Assembly: GCF_028690125.1 (NCBI RefSeq)
Contig: NZ_JAQVBV010000001.1
Location: 124,001 to 188,000 of the forward strand
Length of the DNA: 64,000 nucleotides
Reading direction: 5' to 3'
From: Bacteroides sp.
Lineage (GTDB): Bacteria; Bacteroidota; Bacteroidia; Bacteroidales; Bacteroidaceae
In this document: in pieces, positions 8,316 through 16,842 of the stretch
Position numbering within the stretch: position 1 is the stretch's first letter
How the letters are laid out: each line of letters starts with the position of its first letter
The notes under the pieces: model-generated
Database searches by the model: none
Told to the model about the DNA's origin: nothing
What the model saw: the letters and a program-made list of their open reading frames with translations, nothing else
Position numbers and translations under genes: made by a program

Positions 8316-9248
8316 GTGTTACGTAACAAAATAGATAAGATAAGGCTCTTGTTCCATAGGGACAAAGAGTCTTATCTTTGTTTTTATCGGATACTCGGAT
8401 TCTATCCACGTAATATTAATATCTACGAACAAGCACTTTTGCACAAATCAACTTCTCTCCGTTCGGATAAAGGACGACCTTTGAACAATGAACGATTGGA
8501 GTTTCTGGGCGATGCCATTCTCGATGCCATCGTAGGAGATATTGTTTATAAGCGCTTTGATGGGAAACGAGAAGGCTTTCTGACAAACACACGTTCTAAA
8601 ATCGTACAGCGGGAGACTTTAAATAAACTTGCCGTAGAAATCGGCTTGGATAAACTTATCAAGTATTCCACACGTTCGTCCTCTCACAATAGTTATATGT
8701 ATGGCAACGCCTTCGAAGCATTTATCGGTGCCATTTATCTGGATCAGGGATATGAACGCTGCAAACAGTTTATGGAGCAACAGATTATAAACCGATATAT
8801 CGATTTGGACATAATATCACGCAAAGAAGTAAACTTCAAATCGAAGCTCATTGAATGGAGTCAGAAAAACAAAATGGAGGTTTCTTTCGAATTGATAGAA
8901 CAATTTCTCGACCGCGACAGCAACCCTGTTTTCCAAACTGAGATACATATTGAAGGACTTCCGGCGGGCACAGGTAGCGGGTATTCAAAAAAAGAGTCTC
9001 AGCAGAATGCCGCTCAAATGGCCATCAAGAAAGTAAAAGAGTCCGCATTTATAGAGGCCGTCAATGAGGCTAAAACCTTCCGTACTTCACCTCAGACAGA
9101 AGTGATAACAGAGCAAGAAACAGCTGAGCTAAAAAATGAATTGCCACAAGACGAAATATCATTCAATCCCAGTGAAGTTATAGCAGATCCTAACCAAAAC
9201 AAATCCCCATACGACGACCTTGAATCACCAGATCGTGATCTTCAGTAA
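8316..9248 (+). CDS. rnc: Ribonuclease III
   Basis: Double-strand-specific endonuclease for rRNA processing and mRNA turnover. From the GTG at 8316 it has 310 residues: the RNase III signature N-N-E-R-L-E-F-L-G-D-A (57-67), the second metal-binding region (N-A-F-E-A-F-I-G-A-I-Y), a double-strand-RNA-binding domain ending in Q-Q-N-A-A-Q-M-A-I-K-K, and a roughly 60-residue acidic tail absent from E. coli RNase III. The open frame extends further upstream inside fabF, but GTG 4 bp after the fabF stop is the sensible start. The last 59 bp run antisense to the end of pfkA. Confidence 0.93.
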   Translation: MLRNKIDKIRLLFHRDKESYLCFYRILGFYPRNINIYEQALLHKSTSLRSDKGRPLNNERLEFLGDAILDAIVGDIVYKRFDGKREGFLTNTRSKIVQRETLNKLAVEIGLDKLIKYSTRSSSHNSYMYGNAFEAFIGAIYLDQGYERCKQFMEQQIINRYIDLDIISRKEVNFKSKLIEWSQKNKMEVSFELIEQFLDRDSNPVFQTEIHIEGLPAGTGSGYSKKESQQNAAQMAIKKVKESAFIEAVNEAKTFRTSPQTEVITEQETAELKNELPQDEISFNPSEVIADPNQNKSPYDDLESPDRDLQ

Positions 9249-10200
9249 CTAATTTCAGTTTACCCGCGACTTCTTCAAGAGGAATAGACGAAATATCATT
9301 TCCCTGTAAAGACACCATACGTCCGAATTGGCCATTTGCAATAAGTTCTGTAGCATGACCACCCATCCGCGTAGAAAGATTACGATCGAAAGGAGTAGGC
9401 GAACCGCCCCGTTGAATATACCCTAGTACAGTTTCACGAGTTTCAATAGCAGTTTCATATTCTATTTCCTGAGCAATATATTCAGCTGCACGCTTACCTC
9501 CGTCGGTCTGAATGCCTTCGGCCACAACCACAATAGAGTAAGGCTTTCCCTTTTTCAGTCTCTCCAGAATCGTATTTCCGATAGCCTTTATATTATATGG
9601 AATCTCAGGCACAAGAATCACATCACCCCCACCTGCCATACCTGAATACAAAGCAATCCATCCTGCTTTATGCCCCATCACCTCAATTACCATCACTCTT
9701 TTATGAGAACTTGCAGTAGAATGCAGCCGGTCGATTGCATCCGTAGCAATACTTACTGCAGAGTCGAACCCGAAGGAAATATCCGTTCCCCAAATATCAT
9801 TGTCAATCGTTTTGGGCACAGATACAATATTTACTCCCATAGCGGCAAACTTAGCCGCTGTTTTCTGAGTTCCATTTCCTCCGATACAAACCACACAATC
9901 CAATCCCATCTCTTGGATATTATGTAGAATAAGACTCGGTTTATCAACATCCGAAACGACTCCTCCTTTCTTAAAAGGCTTTTCGCGGGAAGTACCCAAC
10001 ATTGTCCCACCGAGATTGAGCAATCCTGATAACGATTTATCTGTAAAAGACTCCACATCTTTTGTTAATAAGCCCTGAAAGCCGCTATGAATACCTATCA
10101 CTTCCATTCCATAATAATTAATAGCTGTTTTGCAAACACCACGAATTGTGGCATTTATACCTGGACAGTCTCCTCCAGAAGTAAGGATTCCAATTCTCAT
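9190..10200 (-). CDS. pfkA: 6-phosphofructokinase
   Basis: Phosphorylates fructose-6-phosphate in glycolysis. The 336-residue protein has L-T-S-G-G-D-C-P-G-I-N (6-16), I-G-G-N-G-T (106-111), the catalytic P-K-T-I-D-N-D (129-135), and M-G-G in the substrate loop. The donor-determining positions are mixed: glycine in G-G-N-G (ATP type) but lysine before T-I-D-N-D (common in PPi and 'atypical' ATP enzymes), and Asn replaces the usual Asp of G-G-D-G. ATP use is likely but not proven. Its 3' end overlaps rnc by 59 bp. A small palindrome (10242-10257) lies upstream. Confidence 0.92.
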   Translation of the reverse strand: MRIGILTSGGDCPGINATIRGVCKTAINYYGMEVIGIHSGFQGLLTKDVESFTDKSLSGLLNLGGTMLGTSREKPFKKGGVVSDVDKPSLILHNIQEMGLDCVVCIGGNGTQKTAAKFAAMGVNIVSVPKTIDNDIWGTDISFGFDSAVSIATDAIDRLHSTASSHKRVMVIEVMGHKAGWIALYSGMAGGGDVILVPEIPYNIKAIGNTILERLKKGKPYSIVVVAEGIQTDGGKRAAEYIAQEIEYETAIETRETVLGYIQRGGSPTPFDRNLSTRMGGHATELIANGQFGRMVSLQGNDISSIPLEEVAGKLKLVTEDHDLVIQGRRMGICFG

Positions 10201-10241
10201 TGTCGTTTTTTTTAGTCAGAAACTCGGGGATTATATGAAAC

Positions 10242-10257
10242 TCGTTAATTTTAACGA
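10242..10257. repeat. Short inverted repeat in the pfkA / GH3 divergent region
   Basis: TCGTTAA and TTAACGA, 7-bp arms 2 bp apart, lie 42 bp upstream of pfkA. It could be an operator, but it is short and AT-rich, so chance is possible. Confidence 0.3.
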
Positions 10258-10298
10258 TTATTTCCGACGTAAAGATAGAAAAAAAAGATAAATAAGGT

Positions 10299-10306
10299 TA
10301 CTTTTG
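10299..10306 (+). promoter_or_regulatory. -7 promoter element of the GH3-family gene
   Basis: TACTTTTG matches TAnnTTTG and lies 29 bp before the ATG at 10336. Motif match only. Confidence 0.5.
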
Positions 10307-10335
10307 CACGACTAAACATATATGTTAAAACAGAA

Positions 10336-11847
10336 ATGAATATTACAAAAATCATAAGTAAGACTTTCGATTCCCGTTTAAAACAAATAGATCTTTACGC
10401 TACTCAAGCTAGCGATATACAGCACCGGGTGCTGAACCGTCTGACCACCCAAGCTGCTCAAACAGAATGGGGCAGAGAATATGATTATTCCTCTATCCGC
10501 AGTTATGAAGATTTCAGAAAACGTGTCCCAATACAGACATACGAAGAGATTAAACCGTATGTAGAACGTTTACGTGCGGGAGAACAAAATTTGCTTTGGT
10601 CATCAGAAATCCGTTGGTTTGCCAAATCATCTGGAACAACCAATGATAAAAGTAAATATCTTCCCGTCAGCAAAGAGGCATTAGAGGATATTCACTACAG
10701 AGGCGGCAAAGATGCTGCCGCACTTTATTTCCGTATTAACCCAGATAGTCATTTCTTCTCTGGAAAAGGATTGATTTTGGGTGGCAGTCACAGCCCAAAT
10801 TTGAATTCCAATCATAGTTTAGTAGGCGATCTGTCGGCTATTCTTATTCAAAATGTCAATCCACTGATTAATTTTATCCGTGTCCCAAGCAAAAAGATTG
10901 CGTTGATGAGTGAATGGGAGACAAAAATTGAAGCAATAGCCAATAGCACCATCCCTATGAATGTAACCAATTTATCAGGTGTACCTTCATGGATGCTAGT
11001 ACTCATTAAACGTATTCTCGAAAAGACAGGAAAAAAGACATTGGAAGAAGTATGGCCCAACCTTGAGGTATTTTTCCATGGTGGAGTTGCCTTTACTCCT
11101 TACCGTGAACAATATAAGCAGGTAATTCATTCTCCCAAAATGCATTATGTAGAGACTTATAATGCTTCCGAAGGGTATTTCGGTACACAAAACGATCTTT
11201 CTGATCCGGCTATGCTATTGATGATCGATTACGGAATCTTCTATGAGTTTATTCCACTGGAAGAGGTTGGTAAGGAAAACCCACGTGTATACTGTCTGGA
11301 AGAAGTAGAACTCAACAAAAATTATGCTCTGGTTATTTCTACCTCCTGTGGTTTATGGCGATATATGATCGGCGACACAGTGAAGTTCACCAGCAAAAAT
11401 CCATATAAGTTTGTCATCACGGGACGAACTAAGCATTTTATCAATGCTTTTGGTGAAGAATTGATCGTTGATAACGCTGAAAAGGGATTAGCGAAAGCTT
11501 GTGCAGCTACGGGAGCTCAAGTAAGCGAATATACAGCAGCACCGGTTTTTATGGACGAGCACGCCAAATGCCGCCATCAATGGTTGATTGAATTTGCCAA
11601 GATGCCGGATTCGGTCGAAAAATTTGCAGCTATACTAGATGCTACACTGAAAGAATTGAACTCTGACTATGAAGCAAAACGTTGGAAAGATATTGCTTTA
11701 CAGCCTTTGGAAGTAATTATTGCCCGACCGGAATTGTTTCATGATTGGCTGGCACAGAAAGGAAAATTGGGCGGACAACATAAAGTGCCCAGATTAAGTA
11801 ACACACGAGAATATATTGAGCAAATGTTACTTCTCAACAACAAATAG
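10336..11847 (+). CDS. GH3 auxin-responsive family acyl-acid amido synthetase-like protein
   Basis: A 503-residue cytosolic member of the ANL-like GH3 family, which adenylates a carboxylic acid and, in plants, joins it to an amino acid. The ATP-binding motif S-S-G-T-T-N-D-K-S-K-Y (about 98-108), the Y-N-A-S-E-G-Y-F segment that contacts the adenylate, and the hinge G-R-T-K-H-F-I-N-A-F-G-E-E-L are all intact, so it should be active. The substrate is unknown in bacteria; a fatty, bile or aromatic acid is possible. It is monocistronic with its own -7 element and followed by the repeat-rich gap at 11848-12327. Confidence 0.88.
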   Translation: MNITKIISKTFDSRLKQIDLYATQASDIQHRVLNRLTTQAAQTEWGREYDYSSIRSYEDFRKRVPIQTYEEIKPYVERLRAGEQNLLWSSEIRWFAKSSGTTNDKSKYLPVSKEALEDIHYRGGKDAAALYFRINPDSHFFSGKGLILGGSHSPNLNSNHSLVGDLSAILIQNVNPLINFIRVPSKKIALMSEWETKIEAIANSTIPMNVTNLSGVPSWMLVLIKRILEKTGKKTLEEVWPNLEVFFHGGVAFTPYREQYKQVIHSPKMHYVETYNASEGYFGTQNDLSDPAMLLMIDYGIFYEFIPLEEVGKENPRVYCLEEVELNKNYALVISTSCGLWRYMIGDTVKFTSKNPYKFVITGRTKHFINAFGEELIVDNAEKGLAKACAATGAQVSEYTAAPVFMDEHAKCRHQWLIEFAKMPDSVEKFAAILDATLKELNSDYEAKRWKDIALQPLEVIIARPELFHDWLAQKGKLGGQHKVPRLSNTREYIEQMLLLNNK

Positions 11848-11917
11848 TAATTAAGATATATCGAAAAAGCTATTATGCTATAAAGACAAATCACTAATAA
11901 TATTCACAGTTAAAGTA

Positions 11918-11980
11918 AGTTCCAATAGATGGTATTTTTAGTTTCAGGCTTTGAAATTAAAAGTTTCGTCTATTGGAACT
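11918..11980. repeat. Inverted repeat with 12-bp arms
   Basis: AGTTCCAATAGA (11918-11929) pairs perfectly with TCTATTGGAACT (11969-11980). The 39-nt loop carries further TTTCA/TGAAA words. It directly precedes the 31-bp hairpin and may be part of the same element. Confidence 0.7.
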
Positions 11981-11982
11981 AC

Positions 11983-12049
11983 TTTTTTCATGGTCTTGTA
12001 ACAATGTGTTTCACACTATGAAACACATTGTTACAAGACCATGAAAAAA
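11983..12049. repeat. Perfect 31-bp hairpin, 5-nt loop
   Basis: Arms 11983-12013 and 12019-12049 are exact reverse complements. The stem base is T6/A6, so the element could end transcription in both directions between the convergent GH3 and mnmA genes. The loop is CACTA. A stem this long and perfect is longer than a normal terminator and suggests a mobile or structured-RNA origin. Confidence 0.8.
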
Positions 12050-12058
12050 AGTATGTTC

Positions 12059-12074
12059 AAGCGTTGAAACGCTT
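12059..12074. repeat. Small hairpin AAGCG / CGCTT
   Basis: A 5-bp stem around TTGAAA, right after the 31-bp hairpin and sharing its TTGAAAC word. Probably part of the same repeat cluster. Confidence 0.35.
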
Positions 12075-12189
12075 TGAAATAAGGATTAATCACTAACAAA
12101 GTAAATCAAAACTATATTTTATATCGGCAAGATGATCAAATTACACAATATTCGACTAAAAAGGACAGGCCATTTTCAGTCAAACATAG

Positions 12190-12321
12190 AGTATTAATAA
12201 CTGTTCCGTAAAGTATTAATAGTTATCATGTAGGGTATTAATAGTTATCATGTAGAGTATTAATAGCTATCAAATAGAAATTTAATAGTTGATAATCAGA
12301 ATATTAAAGCTAAGAACACTG
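12190..12321. repeat. Degenerate 22-bp tandem repeat, five to six copies
   Basis: Units start at 12190, 12212, 12234, 12256, 12278 and (weak) 12300. Consensus is about agtattaatagttatcatg plus tag. Copies 2 and 3 differ by one base; the outer copies are more divergent. The period is close to two helical turns, so each unit would face the same side of the DNA. Confidence 0.75.
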
Positions 12322-12336
12322 TCAGAAATGACAGTG
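12317..12336. other. 8-bp hairpin with GAAA tetraloop
   Basis: CACTGTCA (12317-12324), loop GAAA, TGACAGTG (12329-12336). A perfect stem with a GNRA-type loop, placed directly after the tandem repeat. It may be an RNA structure. Confidence 0.5.
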
Positions 12337-12459
12337 AGGGCAAATGGTTGCTCCCACTCCGCCACCATAGTTGCTCTAATGATTGAAACTACTATGAATA
12401 AAGGGATTGAAGCAGTAAATGAGAGTGTGAGAGCAAATAGTGATGCAAAATCATTTTAG
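12328..12459 (+). CDS. Possible 43-residue ORF, unrecognised
   Basis: ATG at 12328 opens a frame to TAG at 12459, just before the convergent mnmA stop. The product would be small and soluble with no signal peptide, transmembrane segment or known motif. The start codon lies inside the 3' arm of the GAAA hairpin, which would hinder translation. No promoter element is close. It may be a chance frame in a repeat-rich gap or the tail of a lost gene. Confidence 0.2.
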   Translation: MTVRANGCSHSATIVALMIETTMNKGIEAVNESVRANSDAKSF

Positions 12460-12462
12460 CTG

Positions 12463-13584
12463 TCAGCGAGAGGATACAATTATCCCTCCTCCTAATAACA
12501 ATCCATCATCATAAAATGCGGCAGCTTGTCCGGGCACGACAGCAGCCAGTGGCTCGTGGAGATGTATATGCAATAAATTATCAGAAGTTATAGAAACCGT
12601 ACAACGGTTTTCTTGTTTACGATATCGTATTTTCACAATAACATCAGGGTTATTCAACAAACGTTCTTCATTTACAATATTCCAATCCTTCAAAAACATC
12701 TCGTTTTTTTCCAAAGCCTGAAGAGAAGAAAGAACGACTTCATTGGTTTCAGGGAAAATTTCTTTCACAAAGACAGGACAATTTAAATGAACTCCCAATC
12801 CCCTTCGTTGTCCAATAGTATAAAAAGGATAACCTTCGTGCCATCCGATAAAATTTCCTTTTTCATCGACAAATCTACCACGTTTCAATCTTCCAGACCA
12901 AGAAAGATCATTTCTATCCTGACCCCAATCATTCGTTACCCGCGATTGACTATCATCTCTTATTAACCATTCTTTTAAGAAGCTCCTGTAGTCCATCGGG
13001 CAAAAACAAACGCCTAGACTATCTTTTTTCACGGCTACTTTTCGAAATCCATGTTCAGCAGCAAAAGCCCTTGCTTCAACCTTAGTTATATCTCCCATAG
13101 GCAGCAACATTCTTTGAAGGATATCTTGTTTCAATCCCCATAAAAAGAAAGTTTGATCTTTGTCCGAATCGGCGGCATAAGTTATATAATAGGTGTTTTC
13201 CTTCTTGATCTTACGTACATAATGTCCGGTAGCAATATAAAAAATCCCCATTTCATCGGCAATTCCAGCAAGTAATGGCCACTTTAACTGATTATTACAT
13301 AATGTACAAGGAACAGGCGTATGTCCTGACATATATTCCTGCACAAAATATTCAATAATTTGTATGCGGAATACCTCCCTCGCGTCATAAGTAATATGTT
13401 GTATTCCCAAACATTCCGCTAAATTACGGGCATCCTCCAGATATTCGGTAGAATCATTTAATTCATAAAAACGAAAGGTCACACCAGTCACCTCATATCC
13501 GGCCTCCAGCAGTCGTATTGCAGCGACAGAGCTATCTGTTCCACCACTCATACCCAACAACACACGTTTGTTTTCCTCCATCAT
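12463..13584 (-). CDS. mnmA: tRNA-specific 2-thiouridylase
   Basis: Installs the 2-thio group on U34 of Lys, Glu and Gln tRNAs using ATP and a persulfide donor. The 373-residue protein has the PP-loop G-M-S-G-G-T-D-S-S (11-19, with Thr where most have Val), the nucleophile C96 in T-L-C-N-N, and the persulfide cysteine C193 in G-V-C-F, plus [10 protein letters not shown] in the central domain. Bacteroides genomes usually carry more than one MnmA paralogue, so the role may be shared. The start may be either of two adjacent ATG codons. It is divergent from the SNF2 gene. Confidence 0.92.
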   Translation of the reverse strand: MMEENKRVLLGMSGGTDSSVAAIRLLEAGYEVTGVTFRFYELNDSTEYLEDARNLAECLGIQHITYDAREVFRIQIIEYFVQEYMSGHTPVPCTLCNNQLKWPLLAGIADEMGIFYIATGHYVRKIKKENTYYITYAADSDKDQTFFLWGLKQDILQRMLLPMGDITKVEARAFAAEHGFRKVAVKKDSLGVCFCPMDYRSFLKEWLIRDDSQSRVTNDWGQDRNDLSWSGRLKRGRFVDEKGNFIGWHEGYPFYTIGQRRGLGVHLNCPVFVKEIFPETNEVVLSSLQALEKNEMFLKDWNIVNEERLLNNPDVIVKIRYRKQENRCTVSITSDNLLHIHLHEPLAAVVPGQAAAFYDDGLLLGGGIIVSSR

Positions 13585-13588
13585 GCTG

Positions 13589-13596
13589 CAAAATTA
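13589..13596 (-). promoter_or_regulatory. -7 promoter element of mnmA
   Basis: Minus-strand TAATTTTG fits TAnnTTTG and lies only 5-8 bp before the start, which would give a very short or absent leader. Motif match only. Confidence 0.4.
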
Positions 13597-13608
13597 AGTA
13601 TTTTCGCG

Positions 13609-13616
13609 TATCTTTG
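13609..13616 (+). promoter_or_regulatory. -7 promoter element of the SNF2 gene
   Basis: TATCTTTG is an exact consensus match 20 bp before the ATG at 13637, within the 52-bp gap shared with mnmA. Confidence 0.55.
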
Positions 13617-13636
13617 TTCATTCAAGCCTAAAGAGA

Positions 13637-16600
13637 ATGAAAGAGAAAACGACTATCGGACAAGTTATCATCGTCTTTACTGAGCATCCCGTACTCGGTG
13701 CGCTACTAATCCCATACATTGCTGAGAAACGAGACGATGCAACAGTACATTTGATAGAACAAGCTTTTCATGCCTCTAATGAAGCTATGGCATCTATGTA
13801 TGATGCCGAACGCCAAGCTATTGAGATCGCCTCCCATTATACAGAAAAGTACCTAATGGGTGTTTACTCACGAGAGAAAACGGTATCTCATTTCCTTCGT
13901 AAGTTATCCGAAGATCCAGATCGATTGAAAAACAATATCCGCCCATTCATCGAGAAAAAGCTTCTTGAAATGCTGGAAGTGATTAGAAAAAACAATCTTC
14001 CTTTTTATCAAAAGCCGGCCGGAAGTAAAATATTATATGCTCACCACGCCTATCATATTCATCCGGACGATGTAGAAATTCGTTTCACATTTCATATGGA
14101 CGAGAAGATTTTTAGATATCAACTACAGTGTTTTTACAAAGGGCAGCCATTTTCTTTAAGTGAACAAAAGCCTGTTATTGTACTGACTTCTTCCCCCTCG
14201 ACTTTATTGTTAGGTATGGAACTATACTTTTTTCCTCACATTGAAAGCACACGAATTTTGCCTTTTACAAAAAAGAGATCAATTAGTGTAGATATTTCCC
14301 AGGTAGAGAAGTATATTGACAATATCGTGATACCGATTGCACGTTATCATGATATTACCACACACGGTCTGGATATTATTGAAGAGAAATATCATTGCCA
14401 GGCAGCACTTATCCTCGAAGATACAGTCTATGACGAACAATTGCTAAAACTTAACTTTCATTATGGTGATCAATCGTTTGCACCGGATTTTAACAATGAA
14501 ATAAAAAAGATCGTTTATCGGAAAAAATCCGGTGAAATCGTGTTTTTCCAACGCCATACTGCTTCTGAAAAGAGAGCACTCCAATTGCTGACCAGGTCCG
14601 GTTTACAACAAATCAGCGATGTACACTTCAAGTTGTCACCAAATAGTGTTGAGAAAACAATAACCGAATGGATTTATCAAAACAGAGAAATGCTGCAACA
14701 CTCTTTCCTCCTCACCAGCAATAGGAAAAACACATCTTATTGCCTGAATGAACTCCGTATCGAGCAGAGTTGTGACGATGAACCGGATTGGTTTGAACTG
14801 CATATCAATGTAATCATTGGTACGATGAAAATTCCTTTTGCACGTTTCCGCAAACATATTCTTGAAGAACGAAAAGAGTTTTTATTACCCAACGGACAAA
14901 TATTCCTTATACCGGACGAATGGTTTAGCAAATATGGCAACCTTATGGAAATGGGAATTCAAACGGAAAAAGGGATACGTTTGAAACACACATTCATTGG
15001 TGCTGTACAATCTGCCTTAGACGAAAATGGATTAAAGAAGTTTCCTAATAAAAGCCAGGTTATTAACATTCCCGTTCCGGACGGACTCAAAGCTCAACTA
15101 CGCCCCTATCAACAGAAAGGATTCTCATGGATGCTACAGCTTTACGAACAAGGATTTGGTGGATGTCTGGCTGACGATATGGGACTTGGAAAGACACTCC
15201 AGACTTTAACCTTGCTACAACATATTTATAAGCCGCTTATTTCGGATACAAATATACCCGAAACAGTAAGCATTCCAACACTACCCGTTGAGAAGGAAGA
15301 ACCAATAAGTGATTCAACAGGACAATTCTCTTTATTCGCCTTCAATACTGAAGACGAATTATTACCGGATGCTTGTGAAATCAGAAAAAAAAAGATAACC
15401 ATAACAGATCCCCGTCCGAGAAAGAAAGAAACACCCCGAAAACCGGCAACACTTATTGTCGTACCTACCTCCTTGCTCCACAACTGGCACAGAGAAGCCA
15501 AACGTTTCACAACGCTTTCAATGGCAGAATACAATAGCACGACAGTTATTTCAAAAGAACATCCCGAAAGATTTTTCGGACATTTCCATCTGATATTTAC
15601 TACGTATGGCATGATGCGAAACAACATAGACATACTCCGTTCCTACTGCTTCGAATACATAGTACTTGACGAAAGCCAAAATATAAAAAACAGTGATTCA
15701 CTTACATTTCGCTCCACCATTCAGCTACAAGGTAAACACCGGTTAGTACTGACTGGCACTCCCATCGAAAATTCACTTAAAGATTTATGGGCACAATTCC
15801 GTTTTCTGCAACCAGACTTATTAGGTGAAGAGAATATTTTCCATAAACAGTTTATTGTGCCTATCCGTCAAGGTAATACACGTCTGGAAGGACGATTACA
15901 ACAATTGATTTCTCCTTTTATATTAAGAAGAAACAAAAAAGAAGTAGCTCCGGAACTTCCGCCACTAACGGAAGAAACGATTTACTGCGAAATGACCGAA
16001 GAACAGCATAGTTGCTATGAACTAGAAAAGAACAGCCTGCGCAATATACTCCTGCGACAATCTCACCATACTGACAGACTGCACTCTTTCAGTATATTAA
16101 ACGGCATCTTGCGTCTCCGCCAGCTTTCTTGTCATCCCCACCTCGTTTTCCCCGATTTCAACGGCATATCCGGGAAAATGGAACAGATTATCGAAACATT
16201 CGACACTCTACAAAGTGAAGGGCATAAAGTTCTCATATTCTCTTCCTTTGTACAACACCTGGAACTTATAGCCGAAGTTTTCCAGCAACGGAACTGGAAA
16301 TATGCCTTACTGACAGGTTCCACCAATAATCGTCCATCCGAAATTGCCCATTTCACCGATCAAAAGGACGTACAAGCATTTCTCATATCCTTAAAAGCAG
16401 GTGGCGTAGGACTCAATCTTACAGAAGCCGATTATGTATTTATCATCGATCCATGGTGGAATCCGGCTGCCGAAGCACAAGCCATTGCACGTGCCCACCG
16501 CATCGGTCAGGACAAACAAGTAATTGCATACCGTTTCATCACTCAAAACAGTATCGAAGAGAAAATTCTCCACCTGCAAGCCGAGAAACGAAAATTAGCG

Positions 16601-16669
16601 GAAACATTTATTACAGACAGTGACGATCTACCTGTATTAACCAGCAAAGAATGGGCAGACTTACTGTAA
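13637..16669 (+). CDS. SNF2-family DEAD/DEAH-like helicase (Swi2/Snf2 ATPase)
   Basis: A 1010-residue double-stranded-DNA translocase of the RapA/SNF2 group. The C-terminal half has all helicase motifs: Walker A D-D-M-G-L-G-K-T (about 512-519), D-E-S-Q (about 678), L-T-G-T-P-I-E-N-S, and the C-lobe G-G-V-G-L-N-L-T and A-R-A-H-R-I-G-Q. A roughly 70-residue charged insert splits motif I from motif Ia. The N-terminal 480 residues lack recognisable domains. It could remodel protein-DNA complexes, possibly RNA polymerase. No restriction or defence partner is adjacent, so a housekeeping role is more likely. Confidence 0.9.
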   Translation: MKEKTTIGQVIIVFTEHPVLGALLIPYIAEKRDDATVHLIEQAFHASNEAMASMYDAERQAIEIASHYTEKYLMGVYSREKTVSHFLRKLSEDPDRLKNNIRPFIEKKLLEMLEVIRKNNLPFYQKPAGSKILYAHHAYHIHPDDVEIRFTFHMDEKIFRYQLQCFYKGQPFSLSEQKPVIVLTSSPSTLLLGMELYFFPHIESTRILPFTKKRSISVDISQVEKYIDNIVIPIARYHDITTHGLDIIEEKYHCQAALILEDTVYDEQLLKLNFHYGDQSFAPDFNNEIKKIVYRKKSGEIVFFQRHTASEKRALQLLTRSGLQQISDVHFKLSPNSVEKTITEWIYQNREMLQHSFLLTSNRKNTSYCLNELRIEQSCDDEPDWFELHINVIIGTMKIPFARFRKHILEERKEFLLPNGQIFLIPDEWFSKYGNLMEMGIQTEKGIRLKHTFIGAVQSALDENGLKKFPNKSQVINIPVPDGLKAQLRPYQQKGFSWMLQLYEQGFGGCLADDMGLGKTLQTLTLLQHIYKPLISDTNIPETVSIPTLPVEKEEPISDSTGQFSLFAFNTEDELLPDACEIRKKKITITDPRPRKKETPRKPATLIVVPTSLLHNWHREAKRFTTLSMAEYNSTTVISKEHPERFFGHFHLIFTTYGMMRNNIDILRSYCFEYIVLDESQNIKNSDSLTFRSTIQLQGKHRLVLTGTPIENSLKDLWAQFRFLQPDLLGEENIFHKQFIVPIRQGNTRLEGRLQQLISPFILRRNKKEVAPELPPLTEETIYCEMTEEQHSCYELEKNSLRNILLRQSHHTDRLHSFSILNGILRLRQLSCHPHLVFPDFNGISGKMEQIIETFDTLQSEGHKVLIFSSFVQHLELIAEVFQQRNWKYALLTGSTNNRPSEIAHFTDQKDVQAFLISLKAGGVGLNLTEADYVFIIDPWWNPAAEAQAIARAHRIGQDKQVIAYRFITQNSIEEKILHLQAEKRKLAETFITDSDDLPVLTSKEWADLL

Positions 16670-16794
16670 GAATGACTGAAATTAACCATCCAATCAAAGC
16701 CTATGGAATATATCAGTCGATTCTCGTATTACACTATCTAAGTAAGAAATCATTCAACCGTTTCAAAAAAAGAGGCAACTTTCCATACACAGTC

Positions 16795-16824
16795 TTGCAG
16801 CAACACTTTTTTACTTTATCTTTG
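16795..16824 (+). promoter_or_regulatory. Promoter of the HAD phosphatase gene
   Basis: TTG at 16795-16797 and TATCTTTG at 16817-16824 are 19 bp apart, a good -33/-7 pair, 18 bp before the ATG. Confidence 0.6.
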
Positions 16825-16842
16825 TACCCAAAATAACACAGC

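Noticed and set aside
11918..12321. CRISPR array
   Set aside because: The units abut directly with no unique spacers, and no cas gene is present.
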